From NCBI GenBank assembly GCA_913058335.1, contig CAJXPX010000002.1, positions 1 to 64,000 of the forward strand: a DNA stretch of 64,000 bases, written 5' to 3'. Position 1 is the stretch's first letter, and each line of letters begins with the position of its first letter. Below, piece by piece: positions 7,464 through 17,235 of the stretch. The translations under genes and the position numbers were made by a program. This stretch comes from an uncultured Hyphomonadaceae bacterium. GTDB lineage: Bacteria; Pseudomonadota; Alphaproteobacteria; Caulobacterales; Maricaulaceae. Under the pieces are notes generated by a model that was not told where the DNA came from, made no database searches, and was given only the letters and a program-made list of their open reading frames with translations.

Positions 7464-10400
7464 ATGACCATATCCGATAAAACACGCTTGCTGCAGACAT
7501 CCATACTAACCAGCTTGGTTATCAGTATGGCAGGTGTCTCGTTTGCTCAGGATGCCGCTACTCAGGAAGAGGAAATTGATGTTATTCCTGAATCAACCCA
7601 ACCTGTTGAAGATACAGAGGGTTCAGCGCAAGCGACCGGAGACGAAGTTGTTGTTACGGGCTCACGTCTAAAGCGTGACACATTCTCAAGCATCTCTCCT
7701 CTCCAAGTAATTGATACAGAAATTGCCGCAGAAAAAGGTTTGTTCAACCCGGTTGAAATTCTTCAGTCTTCATCAACAGCGGGCGGCCAGCAAATTGACT
7801 CTACATTCCAAGGCTTCGTTCTTGATAACGGTCCTGGTTCTGAAACAATCGACCTCCGTGGTCTTGGCGCGAACCGGACATTGGTCCTTGTAAATGGCCG
7901 TCGCCTTGCCCCAGCGGGTGTTGAGGGAGCGCCAACACAGCCTTCTATCAACCTGATACCACGTACAATGGTTGACCGTTATGACATCCTCACTGATGGC
8001 GCGTCTTCTATCTACGGTTCAGATGCGGTTGCTGGTGTTATTAACATCAATCTGAAAAATGAGTTTGACGGCCTTGAAGTCGACATTTTTGCTGACACGC
8101 CAGAGCAGGGTGCGGGCCAGGATTATACCTTGGGCGCATCTTACGGCATAAGCAATGACCGCGGTTTCATCGGCGGCGCGATTGAGCACCGTTATCAGGA
8201 TCCGTGGACAACAGCAGACCGGGACTTCCTTTCCGGATGTACAACTAACCTTGAGGAAACTGAGAGCGGCGAAATCCGCACGGTAGATATTACAGACGAA
8301 TATGTTGCTAACCAATTGGGGCTTAACATCGCGACGAGCGGCTGTATCCCTGATCGTCTGGTTCAGCGTATCCAGGAATTTGGTAGCGATGTGACTGGTT
8401 TCACTAACTACGGTTCAATTTACTATCAGCCTGGTATTTCTAACTCCAACATTCCAGGTTTCAGTGAAAACTCTCTCTTCGGCGTTCCTGTGGATGGTGA
8501 CGGCAATGGGGTAGTTGATGTATCTATCTTTGACTTTTCTCCGAACGGCCAACAAGCTGGTGTGCGAACGATTGTAAATGAGCAAGAGCAAACGAGCTTG
8601 TTCTTGACTGGTGAATACACATTCGAGGGTAATGCGAATATCACGCCTTATTTCGAACTTTCATATTCCCAAAACAAGATTTTTGCGCAAAGCGGACAGG
8701 GGCAGTTGTTCCCATTTGTGCCTGCGAACAACCCATTTAACCCATGTAACACAAACCAACCTGACGGCGTAGATTGTGGATTGGCATTTGATGAGTTGCT
8801 TCTGAACAACCAGAATTACCGCGATGCCTTCGCCGCTTATTACTCCAGCCCTGATCCATTTTTGGGCAACGGAACTTGCGCTAGTGAAGCTGGCTGTACT
8901 CCTGAAGCTTTCGGTTTGCTCAGTGGCCCGGTTGGTCCTGTCCGCGTTCGTCCGATTATCGGTGTTCGGGGTGACCGGAACATAAATGATGTGAAGATTG
9001 AGCAAAACCGCATCGTTGGGGGTATTAGGGGTGACTTACCTTTTGTGAACTTCGGTTCGGTCAAGGATTTCTCTTTTGATGTCTATGCCTCACATTCTTA
9101 TTCAAATGGCGAGTCTTCCCGTTCAGGTATCCGCGAGGACAAGCTTAACTTTGCTCTCGGCGTCGACCCGAACACAGGGGCCTCATTGTCAGCGCCTTGT
9201 ACGCCAAATGCAGACAGCAATATTTCTGCTGTGTTTGCGGAAGGGTGCGTGCCAGTTAACCTATTTGCGCCGTCTTTGTTAAACCAAGCGATTGGTGACT
9301 TTGCGACACAAGCAGAGCGTGACTACGTCTTTGATAGCCGTGACTTTAACACATATTATGCTCAAACTGTTGTTGATGGTATTATCCAGGGAGATCTCTT
9401 TACCCTTCCGGGTGGGGACGTTTCACTCCTTGTCGGTGCTCAGTACCGTTTGGATGAAATCAACTCACAGCCGGATGATATTGCTCGCGATGGTCTTTTC
9501 TTCGGCTTCTTTGCTGATGGCGGTGCCCGCGGTGAACGGAAAACGAAAGAAGTCTACGGTGAAGTCGCTATTCCTCTCGGACTCGGAAAAACATTTTTCC
9601 GTCAATTTGATTTGAATCTAGCGGGTCGTCTTACAGATGATGAGTTTTACGGAACGAATGAAACCTACAGCATCAAAGCTGGCTGGCGCCCAATCGACTC
9701 TTTGTTCTTCAAAGGAACATATGGGACTTCATTCCGTGCGCCAAACTTGCGTGAATTGTTCCTCGGCGGACAGACTGGGTTTACTAACGTTGCTGACCCT
9801 TGTGCAGTTCCAACTGAAGCTTTCGATCGTCTGAATGGATATAACGCTTCGAATGATAATCGGTCCGACACAGTGCTTGCTAACTGCGTGGCTCAAGGTC
9901 TCGATCCAACATCTTTCCTCGGTGGTCAGTTCACAACTTACAGCGTTGAAGTTAATACCGGTGGTACGACTGATTTGGAGCCAGAGACTTCAGACAGTTT
10001 CACTGTAGGTGCGTCGTTTGACCAACCTTTCACAGATTTCTTTGATCTGGAAATTGGCGCGACTTATTACGAAATCGATATTCAGGATACGGTGTTGTCA
10101 CCATCGACAGCATTCATTTTGAATGATTGCTACAATCAACCTAACCTGACGTCCGCCTTCTGTTCACGTATTACACGTGACCCGAATGATCCTGCTAACC
10201 CTGGTGTGATTTCGTTCCTTGATGCTGGCTTTATTAACCGGGATCAAGAAACTGCGCGTGGTATCGATTTCTCAGCCGATTTCGAGAAAAGAGATATCAG
10301 CGTCTTTAATCGCAACTTTGATTTCTCCGCAACAGCACGTGTTAACCGTCTGCTTGAGCGTAAAAATGTTGATTTGATTAATGACGTTCGTTTGGAAGAA

Positions 10401-10835
10401 GAGTTCAAAGGTGAGTTCGGCTATTCCAAATGGCGTGGTCAGGCGACTGCGAATATTAGTTACGACAAGTTCCGTTTCTCATGGACAACTCTTTTCCAAT
10501 CTAGTGTTTCACTTGACGAAGAAGACAAGAACCAGCCTGGTTTCGACAACTTCCTTGATGGTGGTAACGTTGTAACTTGTTCCGGGCCAAGCAATGGCGA
10601 CGTAAACTGCCGCCCCGTTGCAGACGCAGATGCTTATCAGGTTCATAATGCCTCAGTGAGCTATCGTGAAGATGACTGGAGCTTGATTGTGGGTGTGAAC
10701 AACGTTCTGGATAAGTCTCCAGCTTTGGTTGACCCGTACGAGCTGATCACCTCAATCAGTAACGTGCCGCTCGGTAACGGATACGATCTTGAAGGACGTG
10801 AATACTTCATCCGCGTGAGCAAATCTTTCCGCTAG
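7464..10835 (+). CDS. TonB-dependent outer-membrane receptor
   Basis: A receptor of 1123 residues from the ATG at 7464, chosen because GAAGGGG precedes it and the signal peptide (ending VSFAQ) starts there; an upstream GTG at 7419 lacks both. After the signal comes an acidic linker, a TonB-box-like EVVVTGSR, the plug domain (ISPLQVIDTE, TIDLRGLGANRTLVLVNGRR, then the DILTDGASSIYGSDAVAGVIN motif) and a large 22-strand barrel ending in the aromatic SKSFR. Barrel loops contain several Cys pairs. It imports a large ligand across the outer membrane using TonB energy. The adjacent secreted S9 peptidase suggests peptides, which is inference. A terminator follows. Confidence 0.95.
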   Translation: MTISDKTRLLQTSILTSLVISMAGVSFAQDAATQEEEIDVIPESTQPVEDTEGSAQATGDEVVVTGSRLKRDTFSSISPLQVIDTEIAAEKGLFNPVEILQSSSTAGGQQIDSTFQGFVLDNGPGSETIDLRGLGANRTLVLVNGRRLAPAGVEGAPTQPSINLIPRTMVDRYDILTDGASSIYGSDAVAGVININLKNEFDGLEVDIFADTPEQGAGQDYTLGASYGISNDRGFIGGAIEHRYQDPWTTADRDFLSGCTTNLEETESGEIRTVDITDEYVANQLGLNIATSGCIPDRLVQRIQEFGSDVTGFTNYGSIYYQPGISNSNIPGFSENSLFGVPVDGDGNGVVDVSIFDFSPNGQQAGVRTIVNEQEQTSLFLTGEYTFEGNANITPYFELSYSQNKIFAQSGQGQLFPFVPANNPFNPCNTNQPDGVDCGLAFDELLLNNQNYRDAFAAYYSSPDPFLGNGTCASEAGCTPEAFGLLSGPVGPVRVRPIIGVRGDRNINDVKIEQNRIVGGIRGDLPFVNFGSVKDFSFDVYASHSYSNGESSRSGIREDKLNFALGVDPNTGASLSAPCTPNADSNISAVFAEGCVPVNLFAPSLLNQAIGDFATQAERDYVFDSRDFNTYYAQTVVDGIIQGDLFTLPGGDVSLLVGAQYRLDEINSQPDDIARDGLFFGFFADGGARGERKTKEVYGEVAIPLGLGKTFFRQFDLNLAGRLTDDEFYGTNETYSIKAGWRPIDSLFFKGTYGTSFRAPNLRELFLGGQTGFTNVADPCAVPTEAFDRLNGYNASNDNRSDTVLANCVAQGLDPTSFLGGQFTTYSVEVNTGGTTDLEPETSDSFTVGASFDQPFTDFFDLEIGATYYEIDIQDTVLSPSTAFILNDCYNQPNLTSAFCSRITRDPNDPANPGVISFLDAGFINRDQETARGIDFSADFEKRDISVFNRNFDFSATARVNRLLERKNVDLINDVRLEEEFKGEFGYSKWRGQATANISYDKFRFSWTTLFQSSVSLDEEDKNQPGFDNFLDGGNVVTCSGPSNGDVNCRPVADADAYQVHNASVSYREDDWSLIVGVNNVLDKSPALVDPYELITSISNVPLGNGYDLEGREYFIRVSKSFR

Positions 10836-10860
10836 TACCGAAGTAATGTTAAATTAATTT

Positions 10861-10892
10861 AACCCACTGGCCTCGGTCAGTGGGTTTTTTTC
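10861..10892 (+). terminator. Intrinsic terminator after the receptor gene
   Basis: AACCCACTG (10861-10869) pairs with CAGTGGGTT (10878-10886), a 9-bp stem with an 8-base loop, followed by a T-run. It separates the receptor gene from the peptidase gene. Confidence 0.93.
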
Positions 10893-10953
10893 TTGCCATT
10901 TTAAGTAATCTTATTAGGCTTTTGAAAATACAAAGAATAAAGATAGGGATTCA

Positions 10954-13101
10954 ATGAAAAAGTTTCTGGTCACGAGTATTGCGGCTATAGCTCTTTCGAG
11001 CGTACCACATATTGCGTTAGCGAACACAGCTGCAGAAGGCTACACTGCGGCGACTCCATTACCGATAGATAATTGGGCGGTGCGGGACATTATCAGCGCC
11101 GTCGAGATATCACCGGATGGTAAACATATCCTCGTGATGAAAATTGAAAGCAAAGAAGGGGAAAATGTTCTCGAAATATATGACACCAGTAATATGTCAG
11201 AGCCTCTGCGTCGTTTGAATGCTGACCCAATGGAATTCATCTCTGCCTCTTGGGTTACAGATAGTCTGGTCTATGGAACCGCTTGGCAAGTGGTCAGAAA
11301 ACGTGTTGGTGGTCCTGAAGAAGACGTTCGAGAATATAAATCTTACTCTTATAACCTGGATACAAATAAATTCTCAGAATCAAGAGGCCAGTCTTCTATT
11401 GTAAGTAAGCTCCCCAAAGAGCCAAATGAGGTTCTGATCTCTACGGGTTTGGATAGCTCAAGCTCACTCGGTGTGGATCCATTCGCGGCTTTCCGTCCTC
11501 GGTCTTATTATAAATATAATCTTGAAACAGGTGCGAAATCCTTAGTTTTAAGAGGTTCAAGAAAGTACGCAAATGTCGGTTTTGATATCGACGGGAACCC
11601 CCGTTACGCTATCGGTATCGACGGAGATGATGTTATTGAATATTACCGCAAGCCTAGTGATACAAGCTGGACTGAGTTTAACCGTTATGACCAAAGCGAC
11701 CATGAGAATCTATACAAAATGCTCAGCGGGTTTCAGGGATTTGCTGGTGTAAATGCGAATGACCCGTCTAAGGGCTATATGATCGCGATACGAGATGGTA
11801 GCGACAAAGCCGCTCTCTGGGAGTTTAATTTCAACACCGGTCAATATGGCAAAAAGTTGTTCGAAGCTCCGAATTCTGATGTGATCGGTGTTCAAAACTC
11901 CTCAAATTATTGGGCGGGAGACAGCAAGGTCGTTGCCGCTATTTATCCAGATGAAAAACGAGAACGTCACTGGTTCGACCAAACAGAAGAAGCGCTTATC
12001 ACTCAGCTTTCTGCTAGCATCGAAAACGCTCATTCAGTTAGCATCACAAGCCGGTCTCGCGACGGAAACAGCATGATCGTTTATAATTCTGGTCCGAAGG
12101 ATCCGGGATCGTACTATTACCTAGCGGATGGTAAACTGTTGAAATTGGGTAGCAGAAACCCTCTCGTTAAGTCGTCTGACCTCTCAGAAGTTGAATTTGT
12201 CCGTTACGAAGCGCGAGATGGAAAATCAATTCCAGGATACATCACCAAGCCAAAGGGAGAGGGTCCGTTCCCCACCATTATTCTACCACATGGTGGACCT
12301 CACGTGAACGAGGTTATAGGTTATGATGAATGGGGGCAATTATTGGCAAATAATGGGTATTTGGTTTTTCAACCACAATACCGCATGTCAACGGGCTGGG
12401 GAAAAGATCACTTTGACTCTGCTTACGGCCAGCATGGCCTTGCGATGCAAGACGACAAGGATGACGGAGCGAAATATTTGGTTGAACGCGGCTTAGCTGA
12501 CCCAAATCGGATTGCAATGTTTGGGTGGTCTTATGGGGGATATGCCGCTCTGGTCGCCGCGTCTCGGACACCCCAAATTTATCAGTGCACAATTGCAGGT
12601 GCTGCAGTCGCAGATCCAGAAAAAGTTTACGAAATGCGCAAAAATCCATGGAGCCCCAAGGCTCTGGATGATTGGTCACAACGACGGGGTGGTAAAGTCG
12701 GTATTAACCCGATTGATGAAGTTGGAAAGATCAACATTCCCGTTATGATGATCCATGGCGACGTTGACGCTCGTGTGCTGTATTTCAATTATAAAGACTA
12801 TAGAAAGGAAATGGAAGACGTCGCGAAATCTAGCGAAGTCGGAAAATGTTCTGGCGGTGTCGATGATACTGAATGCTTGACGACTTTCTATCCAGAAGCG
12901 CGTGGAAACAGAGACTCCGTTATCCCTATGTCGACCACGACCAACGCAGAAATAAACGAGCCTTATCAAGGCAAAAGTCGTTTTGTTACCCTGACAGGGG
13001 CGGATCATTTCTATTCGACGCTGATGTATAAACATCAGAAGAAATTTTACACAGAGATGCTCGACTTTTTGAAGAATGATTGTGGCCCCGGCGGGCTATA
13101 G
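10954..13101 (+). CDS. S9 family peptidase, exported
   Basis: A 715-residue serine peptidase of the prolyl-oligopeptidase family (DPP/acylaminoacyl-peptidase type) with a signal peptide (about 1-23). The N-terminal part (about 40-400) is the beta-propeller gate, and the C-terminal alpha/beta-hydrolase domain carries GWSYGG with Ser526, HGDVD with Asp605 and GADHF with His685. About 80 residues separate Asp and His, compared with roughly 30 in DPP IV, so an extra segment of about 45 residues (with the CSGGVDDTEC cysteine pair) is inserted there. It probably trims peptides in the periplasm or at the cell surface. It lies just downstream of the TonB receptor gene but behind a terminator. Confidence 0.93.
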   Translation: MKKFLVTSIAAIALSSVPHIALANTAAEGYTAATPLPIDNWAVRDIISAVEISPDGKHILVMKIESKEGENVLEIYDTSNMSEPLRRLNADPMEFISASWVTDSLVYGTAWQVVRKRVGGPEEDVREYKSYSYNLDTNKFSESRGQSSIVSKLPKEPNEVLISTGLDSSSSLGVDPFAAFRPRSYYKYNLETGAKSLVLRGSRKYANVGFDIDGNPRYAIGIDGDDVIEYYRKPSDTSWTEFNRYDQSDHENLYKMLSGFQGFAGVNANDPSKGYMIAIRDGSDKAALWEFNFNTGQYGKKLFEAPNSDVIGVQNSSNYWAGDSKVVAAIYPDEKRERHWFDQTEEALITQLSASIENAHSVSITSRSRDGNSMIVYNSGPKDPGSYYYLADGKLLKLGSRNPLVKSSDLSEVEFVRYEARDGKSIPGYITKPKGEGPFPTIILPHGGPHVNEVIGYDEWGQLLANNGYLVFQPQYRMSTGWGKDHFDSAYGQHGLAMQDDKDDGAKYLVERGLADPNRIAMFGWSYGGYAALVAASRTPQIYQCTIAGAAVADPEKVYEMRKNPWSPKALDDWSQRRGGKVGINPIDEVGKINIPVMMIHGDVDARVLYFNYKDYRKEMEDVAKSSEVGKCSGGVDDTECLTTFYPEARGNRDSVIPMSTTTNAEINEPYQGKSRFVTLTGADHFYSTLMYKHQKKFYTEMLDFLKNDCGPGGL

Positions 13102-13153
13102 AAAAGCTCAATAAACGAAGAACCATTCTCTCGTGACTCTTCTAACATTCGCC

Positions 13154-13175
13154 CCTTCCTTTGGGAGGTTTTTTT
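13154..13175 (+). terminator. Intrinsic terminator after the S9 peptidase gene
   Basis: CCTTCC (13154-13159) pairs with GGGAGG (13163-13168) around a TTT loop, with a run of seven T after the stem. It lies between the convergent peptidase and sppA genes. Confidence 0.7.
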
Positions 13176-13180
13176 GTTTC

Positions 13181-14938
13181 CTACTTAATCTCCGGTAGGT
13201 CGGCTTTCATTTCCTGGCCTATGCGGCTGGCGTCCCGGGCTCGCAGGGCCGCTTGGACTTCGGGGAGCGCGGTTATTTTACGTAAGGCCGCGATGTCACT
13301 TTGCATTTTCGTTGTGCCGGTGAAGAGCTTTTCGAGTTGCTCTGCCGGGCTGAGGGCACGCGGGAAGCGTTTAAGACGAATCTCTTCCTCCGGCTCTATC
13401 CCCGCAAGTTCTTTGGCAACGTCAACTGCCTTCATAAAGCCGCCGAGTTCATCAACCAAGCCGAGTTCCTTGGCTTGTTCGCCTGTCCAGACGCGGCCTT
13501 TGGCGATCTCTTTGACGCGAGACAGCGGAATATCCCGCCCGAGAGCGACGCGGCTCGTGAAATCTTCATAAATATCTTCAAGCTGCCCGTGATAGGCTTC
13601 GCGCTGGGAGTCGGAGAACGGCGTATCAGCGGAAAAAGCGCCGGCAAATTCGCCGCCAACCCTGATTCCTTCAATATTATAACCGACTTTTGCAAAAGTA
13701 TCCTCTAAAGCGACCTTGCCGCCATACACGCCGATTGAGCCTGTAATCGTAGTGGGGAGCGCCACAATCTTATCTGCTGTCGCGCTGATATAATATCCGC
13801 CCGAGGCCGCATATTGTCCCATAGAGATCACCACGGGTTTTCCGGCTTCTTGCGCGCGTTCAGCGGCGGCAAGGATTTGATCGGACGCCGCCGGGGAGCC
13901 GCCGGGAGAGCTGACCCTGAAAACAATGGCTTTGACATTATTATCCTCGATGGCTTTATCAAACGCTTCCGCCAAAGTGTCGCCGCCAATGGTGACGGAA
14001 CCTCCAAAAGGGCCGCCGGACGAAGACGGGCCGGGTAAAATGGGGCCTTGCCCCCCAATATAGGCAATCGTCGGGGCGGAGAAAGGAGAGCTGGGCTTGT
14101 ACTCCTGTATAGGCAGGAAGACGGAGCTTTCGCCCCCGGCTTTGAGTTTGACATACTCTTTGACAGCTTCGATATGGCCCAGTTTATCGACCATGCCGGC
14201 CGCCAAGGCGTCTTCGGCGCTATGCGGGGCGGAGTTCAGCACCGCTTTAGCGGCGTTGATATCCAAACCCCGGTCCTGGGCAATATGGGCGAGAGCGCTA
14301 TTATAAAGACTGGTTAAATATGATGTCGTGGCTTCGCGGTGTTCATCAGTGAAGCCCGTTTGAGTGTAGGTGTTGACGGCATTCTTATATTCATAAAATT
14401 GCTCGAACTCTGGATTAGCCCCAATTTTTTCCATGACTCCGCCGAAAAATTCTGTTTCCGAGTAAAGCCCGGAGACCGCGAAACCGGTTGTATCCTGCAT
14501 CCAGACTTCATCAGCTCCGGCAACTGTCATGTAAGGAAAAAGAGTGGGTGATTCAAATCCCTGAGCGTGGGCAATGACAAATTTGCCGCTCGATTTGAAC
14601 TCAAGAATCGCCAAACGCAGCTCCTCGGCGCTGGCCGGGGCAAGCCCTGCGCTGTCGGCGCGGATGAATAAGCCTTTGATTCGATCATCTGTCTTGGCCC
14701 CCTCCAAGGCACGAACAATTTCCACCACTCCATTAGAGGGCCCGAACAAGCTATCCCCCAACCCATGATCCGGAATCCCGTCTCGCATATCGAGGCTTAA
14801 CACCTGATCGGGCTTGGGTTTCATGGAGTCGCCCGCGGCTCCGAGTAAGCCCAAGCCAACCAACAACAGAATCAGCAGAATGAAAAAAGCAAAGAGGCCG
14901 ACGACAACGCCGATAACTGTGATAAAAAATTGGCGCAT
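13181..14938 (-). CDS. sppA: Signal peptide peptidase, 67-kDa type
   Basis: A 585-residue inner-membrane protease (family S49) that degrades cleaved signal peptides. It has one N-terminal membrane helix (about 7-33) and two tandem S49 domains, the long form as in E. coli. The Ser/Lys dyad can be placed: Lys185 in YEYKNAV of the first domain and Ser379 in AASGGYY of the second. Their spacing of 194 is close to that of E. coli (Lys209/Ser409). The active domain also has the VSSPGGSPAASDQI loop and the TITGSIGVYGG segment. It is convergent with the S9 peptidase gene. No partner gene follows. Confidence 0.95.
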   Translation of the reverse strand: MRQFFITVIGVVVGLFAFFILLILLLVGLGLLGAAGDSMKPKPDQVLSLDMRDGIPDHGLGDSLFGPSNGVVEIVRALEGAKTDDRIKGLFIRADSAGLAPASAEELRLAILEFKSSGKFVIAHAQGFESPTLFPYMTVAGADEVWMQDTTGFAVSGLYSETEFFGGVMEKIGANPEFEQFYEYKNAVNTYTQTGFTDEHREATTSYLTSLYNSALAHIAQDRGLDINAAKAVLNSAPHSAEDALAAGMVDKLGHIEAVKEYVKLKAGGESSVFLPIQEYKPSSPFSAPTIAYIGGQGPILPGPSSSGGPFGGSVTIGGDTLAEAFDKAIEDNNVKAIVFRVSSPGGSPAASDQILAAAERAQEAGKPVVISMGQYAASGGYYISATADKIVALPTTITGSIGVYGGKVALEDTFAKVGYNIEGIRVGGEFAGAFSADTPFSDSQREAYHGQLEDIYEDFTSRVALGRDIPLSRVKEIAKGRVWTGEQAKELGLVDELGGFMKAVDVAKELAGIEPEEEIRLKRFPRALSPAEQLEKLFTGTTKMQSDIAALRKITALPEVQAALRARDASRIGQEMKADLPEIK

Positions 14939-15156
14939 GGGTATTTATCTCGAATAGAATTAGGGTGGGCCTGACACTCACTATAATAGGAGAGAGCAAA
15001 CACTGACAAATTGTTTGTTGTTATTCGATAAAATAATCACAGTCGGTCCAATATCAAGGGGAGGGGGAGAGAATACTGAAGAAAGAGGCAAAATCCCGTT
15101 GCAAAATCATTTTCCTCCTCTTAGAAGGCGCACTTCTGGTCGGCAGGGTCTTTTAT

Positions 15157-15230
15157 TGGGGCGTAGCCAAGCGGTAAGGCATCGGGTTTTGATCCCGTGA
15201 TCGTTGGTTCGAATCCAGCCGCCCCAACCA
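15157..15230 (+). tRNA. tRNA-Gln (anticodon TTG)
   Basis: A full cloverleaf with encoded CCA. The acceptor TGGGGCG pairs with CGCCCCA, the D arm is GCC/GGC, the anticodon loop TTTTGAT contains TTG, and the T arm is GTTGG-TTCGAAT-CCAGC. Two oddities are visible. The top anticodon-stem pair is a T-T mismatch, and the discriminator base is A (15227), where the bacterial tRNA-Gln sequences I recall have G. Confidence 0.95.
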
Positions 15231-15354
15231 CCGACCCCGATTTGCGGTTGTTGCAAAAGTTTCTTATTAAAAGCTGGAACGAAACACTCTGACTGTGAGT
15301 ACAGCTTGTGGATTTCATGCAAGTATTATATTGTAATGTTATCACAAGAAATTT

Positions 15355-15362
15355 ATGGTTAA
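15355..15362 (-). promoter_or_regulatory. Candidate CtrA half-site
   Basis: ATGGTTAA (reverse complement TTAACCAT) lies about 155 bases upstream of the first DUF3450 gene, in a 284-base AT-rich intergenic region that otherwise shows no gene. A related GTAACCAT lies near 15417. The match is to the Caulobacter CtrA half-site. Confidence 0.25.
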
Positions 15363-15514
15363 TATCAACAGGACGTTATTTTAAATATCGTAAAAAAAAT
15401 CGATTTTCACGGTAATGTAACCATTGATTAAGGTCTGAGGCGCGTGTAAGCGAACAGTCTAAACCTGCGTTAGCCCCGATAAGAGGGCGCGGAAATGAAT
15501 ATTGGAGGACTTGC

Positions 15515-16384
15515 GTGGTGATTTCTAAGGCCGCTCTTAAAATGTTATATGCCAGTGCTGCTCTAGGCCTAATGGTCGGGGGTTCTGCGTTAACTGCTAC
15601 TGCCCAGGACACAACAGAAGACACTGCAGAAGACGCGACGGAAACCGTCGTTCCGGCGGCCCCGGCCGTAGACCCGGCAGATGCTTATTCCCGAGTATTA
15701 CAACAGATCGCCGACACTCAGGCGAGTACAGACCAGCGGCGCCTCTATTTACAAAAACAACAAGAGCAAATCGCGGCGCTACGTTCGCAGCTCGCTTCAA
15801 TGGATGATACAAAGGCGGCTATTCGCCCCTTGGTCGTCGAGATGGCGGCGTCTGTAGAAAAAGAAATGATTCAGGACGTTCCGTTTAAGGTCGTTGAGCG
15901 TTTTGCTCGCCTAGATCGTCTAAAAGAAGATCTGGGGGATGAAGCAGCTCCGATTTCAAGCTTATTCCGTCAAGCTATCAATCTTTATGATATTGAAGTC
16001 ATCGCGGGCAATTCTATCGAGGCCTATAGCGGGGATCACCCGACTGAGCCCGGAACGCGATTGGCAGCTTGTGATGAGGATTTAAATAGTTCTGAATGTG
16101 ATCTTCCGGATGAACTCCGTGAGGAACTACCGGAAGGCGCCACTCAGGTGGAGCGTGAGGATTTGCGTGATAATCTGAAAGATGGCGCCTATGTGCATTT
16201 TGGCCGCCTTTCTCTCATTTATTTGCAACATGACAGTTCAGAAGCCTGGCGTTGGGATAAGACGACAGAAGCTTGGGTTCAGATGTCTGGTTCAGATGTT
16301 TTGGACGCGCGTCGGGCGGTTCGAATCGCACGGGGTGAAAGTGCACCGGGGGTTATTCTCTCTCCGATCCGGATTGATGGGTAA
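15515..16384 (+). CDS. DUF3450 family periplasmic protein (copy 1)
   Basis: A 289-residue exported protein with a signal peptide ending TATAQ and a coiled-coil N-terminal half typical of DUF3450 (ADTQASTDQRRLYLQKQQEQIAALRSQL, about 70-97). A conserved C-terminal core follows: EAYSGDHP, FGRLSLIYLQ, RRAVRIARGESAPG. DUF3450 genes commonly precede ExbB/ExbD/TonB clusters of the Vibrio TonB2/TtpC kind; their precise role is not settled. This copy has an extra acidic stretch with two Cys (about 188-222) that copy 2 lacks. Two adjacent GTG codons (15515 and 15518) can serve as start, with TGGAGGA just upstream. It is the first gene of the run to 22519. Confidence 0.88.
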   Translation: MVISKAALKMLYASAALGLMVGGSALTATAQDTTEDTAEDATETVVPAAPAVDPADAYSRVLQQIADTQASTDQRRLYLQKQQEQIAALRSQLASMDDTKAAIRPLVVEMAASVEKEMIQDVPFKVVERFARLDRLKEDLGDEAAPISSLFRQAINLYDIEVIAGNSIEAYSGDHPTEPGTRLAACDEDLNSSECDLPDELREELPEGATQVEREDLRDNLKDGAYVHFGRLSLIYLQHDSSEAWRWDKTTEAWVQMSGSDVLDARRAVRIARGESAPGVILSPIRIDG

Positions 16385-16455
16385 ATTGAGATAAACAGAA
16401 TTCAACCGCGTTAAGTGGTCAGAATAAAAATGAAAAGCAGACTTGGAAGGACACC

Positions 16456-17217
16456 ATGTTAAAAACTTTAATTGCCAAGCGTCTTATGCTTGCCAGCGCA
16501 GTGGGGCTGATGATGGCCGTGCCGGCGCAGGCTCAGCTCGAAAGCGCCCTCAGTACAGCGAAAGCTTCAACGGCGGCCAGTGCCGCATCGCAAAGCCGCG
16601 TCGAAGAATCTGATGATGCTGCCGATACGGCTGCACGTGAGTATCGGGCTGTTTTGCAGCAGAAAGATAATATCGCGCTATTCGTAGCGCAGCAGGATAT
16701 TTATCTTCAGTCGCAAAAATCCGAAATTCAGTCTCTCCAGCGTCAGTTGGGTACGGTTGAGTCCATCAAGCAGGGCATGGCGCCCATGATGCTCCGGATG
16801 ACGGCTCAGCTCGAAGATGCGATTAATGCTGATCTGCCTTTCAATATTAATGAGCGTAAGGCTCGGATTGAAAATGTGAAGATGATATTGTCGGACCCGG
16901 ATGTGTCCCCGGCGGAGCAATATCGCCGCGTTCTCAATGCCTATAAGATTGAGGTTTCTTACGGTCAGGGTATCGATAGTTACGAAGGATCCCATCCAAC
17001 TCGCCCGGGAAATATTGTCAACTTTATTCGGTTTGGCCGGACGTCTCTGGTTTATGTAACCAAGGATGAAAGCGAAGTTGCGAAATATAATACCGAAACC
17101 GGTGAGTGGGAAGTTTTGGGCGATGCGGACGCCTTGGCCATGCGCCAAGCCATTCGGATTGCGCGAGGTGAAGCGGCCCCTGGTATCGTTTACGCCCCCG
17201 TCACCATCAGAAATTAA
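16456..17217 (+). CDS. DUF3450 family periplasmic protein (copy 2)
   Basis: A 253-residue protein with a signal peptide ending VPAQAQ, a coiled coil (about 60-100) and the same C-terminal core as the gene before it (DSYEGSHPTRPG, FGRTSLVYV, RQAIRIARGEAAPG). The two are diverged tandem duplicates, and this one is the compact, canonical form. AAGGAC precedes the ATG. It is separated by 71 bases from copy 1 and by 18 from the TtpC-like gene, indicating one operon. It probably interacts with the periplasmic part of the TtpC-like protein, by analogy to other DUF3450-TtpC clusters. Confidence 0.88.
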   Translation: MLKTLIAKRLMLASAVGLMMAVPAQAQLESALSTAKASTAASAASQSRVEESDDAADTAAREYRAVLQQKDNIALFVAQQDIYLQSQKSEIQSLQRQLGTVESIKQGMAPMMLRMTAQLEDAINADLPFNINERKARIENVKMILSDPDVSPAEQYRRVLNAYKIEVSYGQGIDSYEGSHPTRPGNIVNFIRFGRTSLVYVTKDESEVAKYNTETGEWEVLGDADALAMRQAIRIARGEAAPGIVYAPVTIRN

Positions 17218-17235
17218 GCCGAGGACATCAGAACA

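Noticed and set aside
15107-15345. Minus-strand ORFs with a WIRTNDHGIKTRCLTAW-like peptide
   Set aside because: They are antisense translations of the tRNA-Gln gene, a common annotation artefact.
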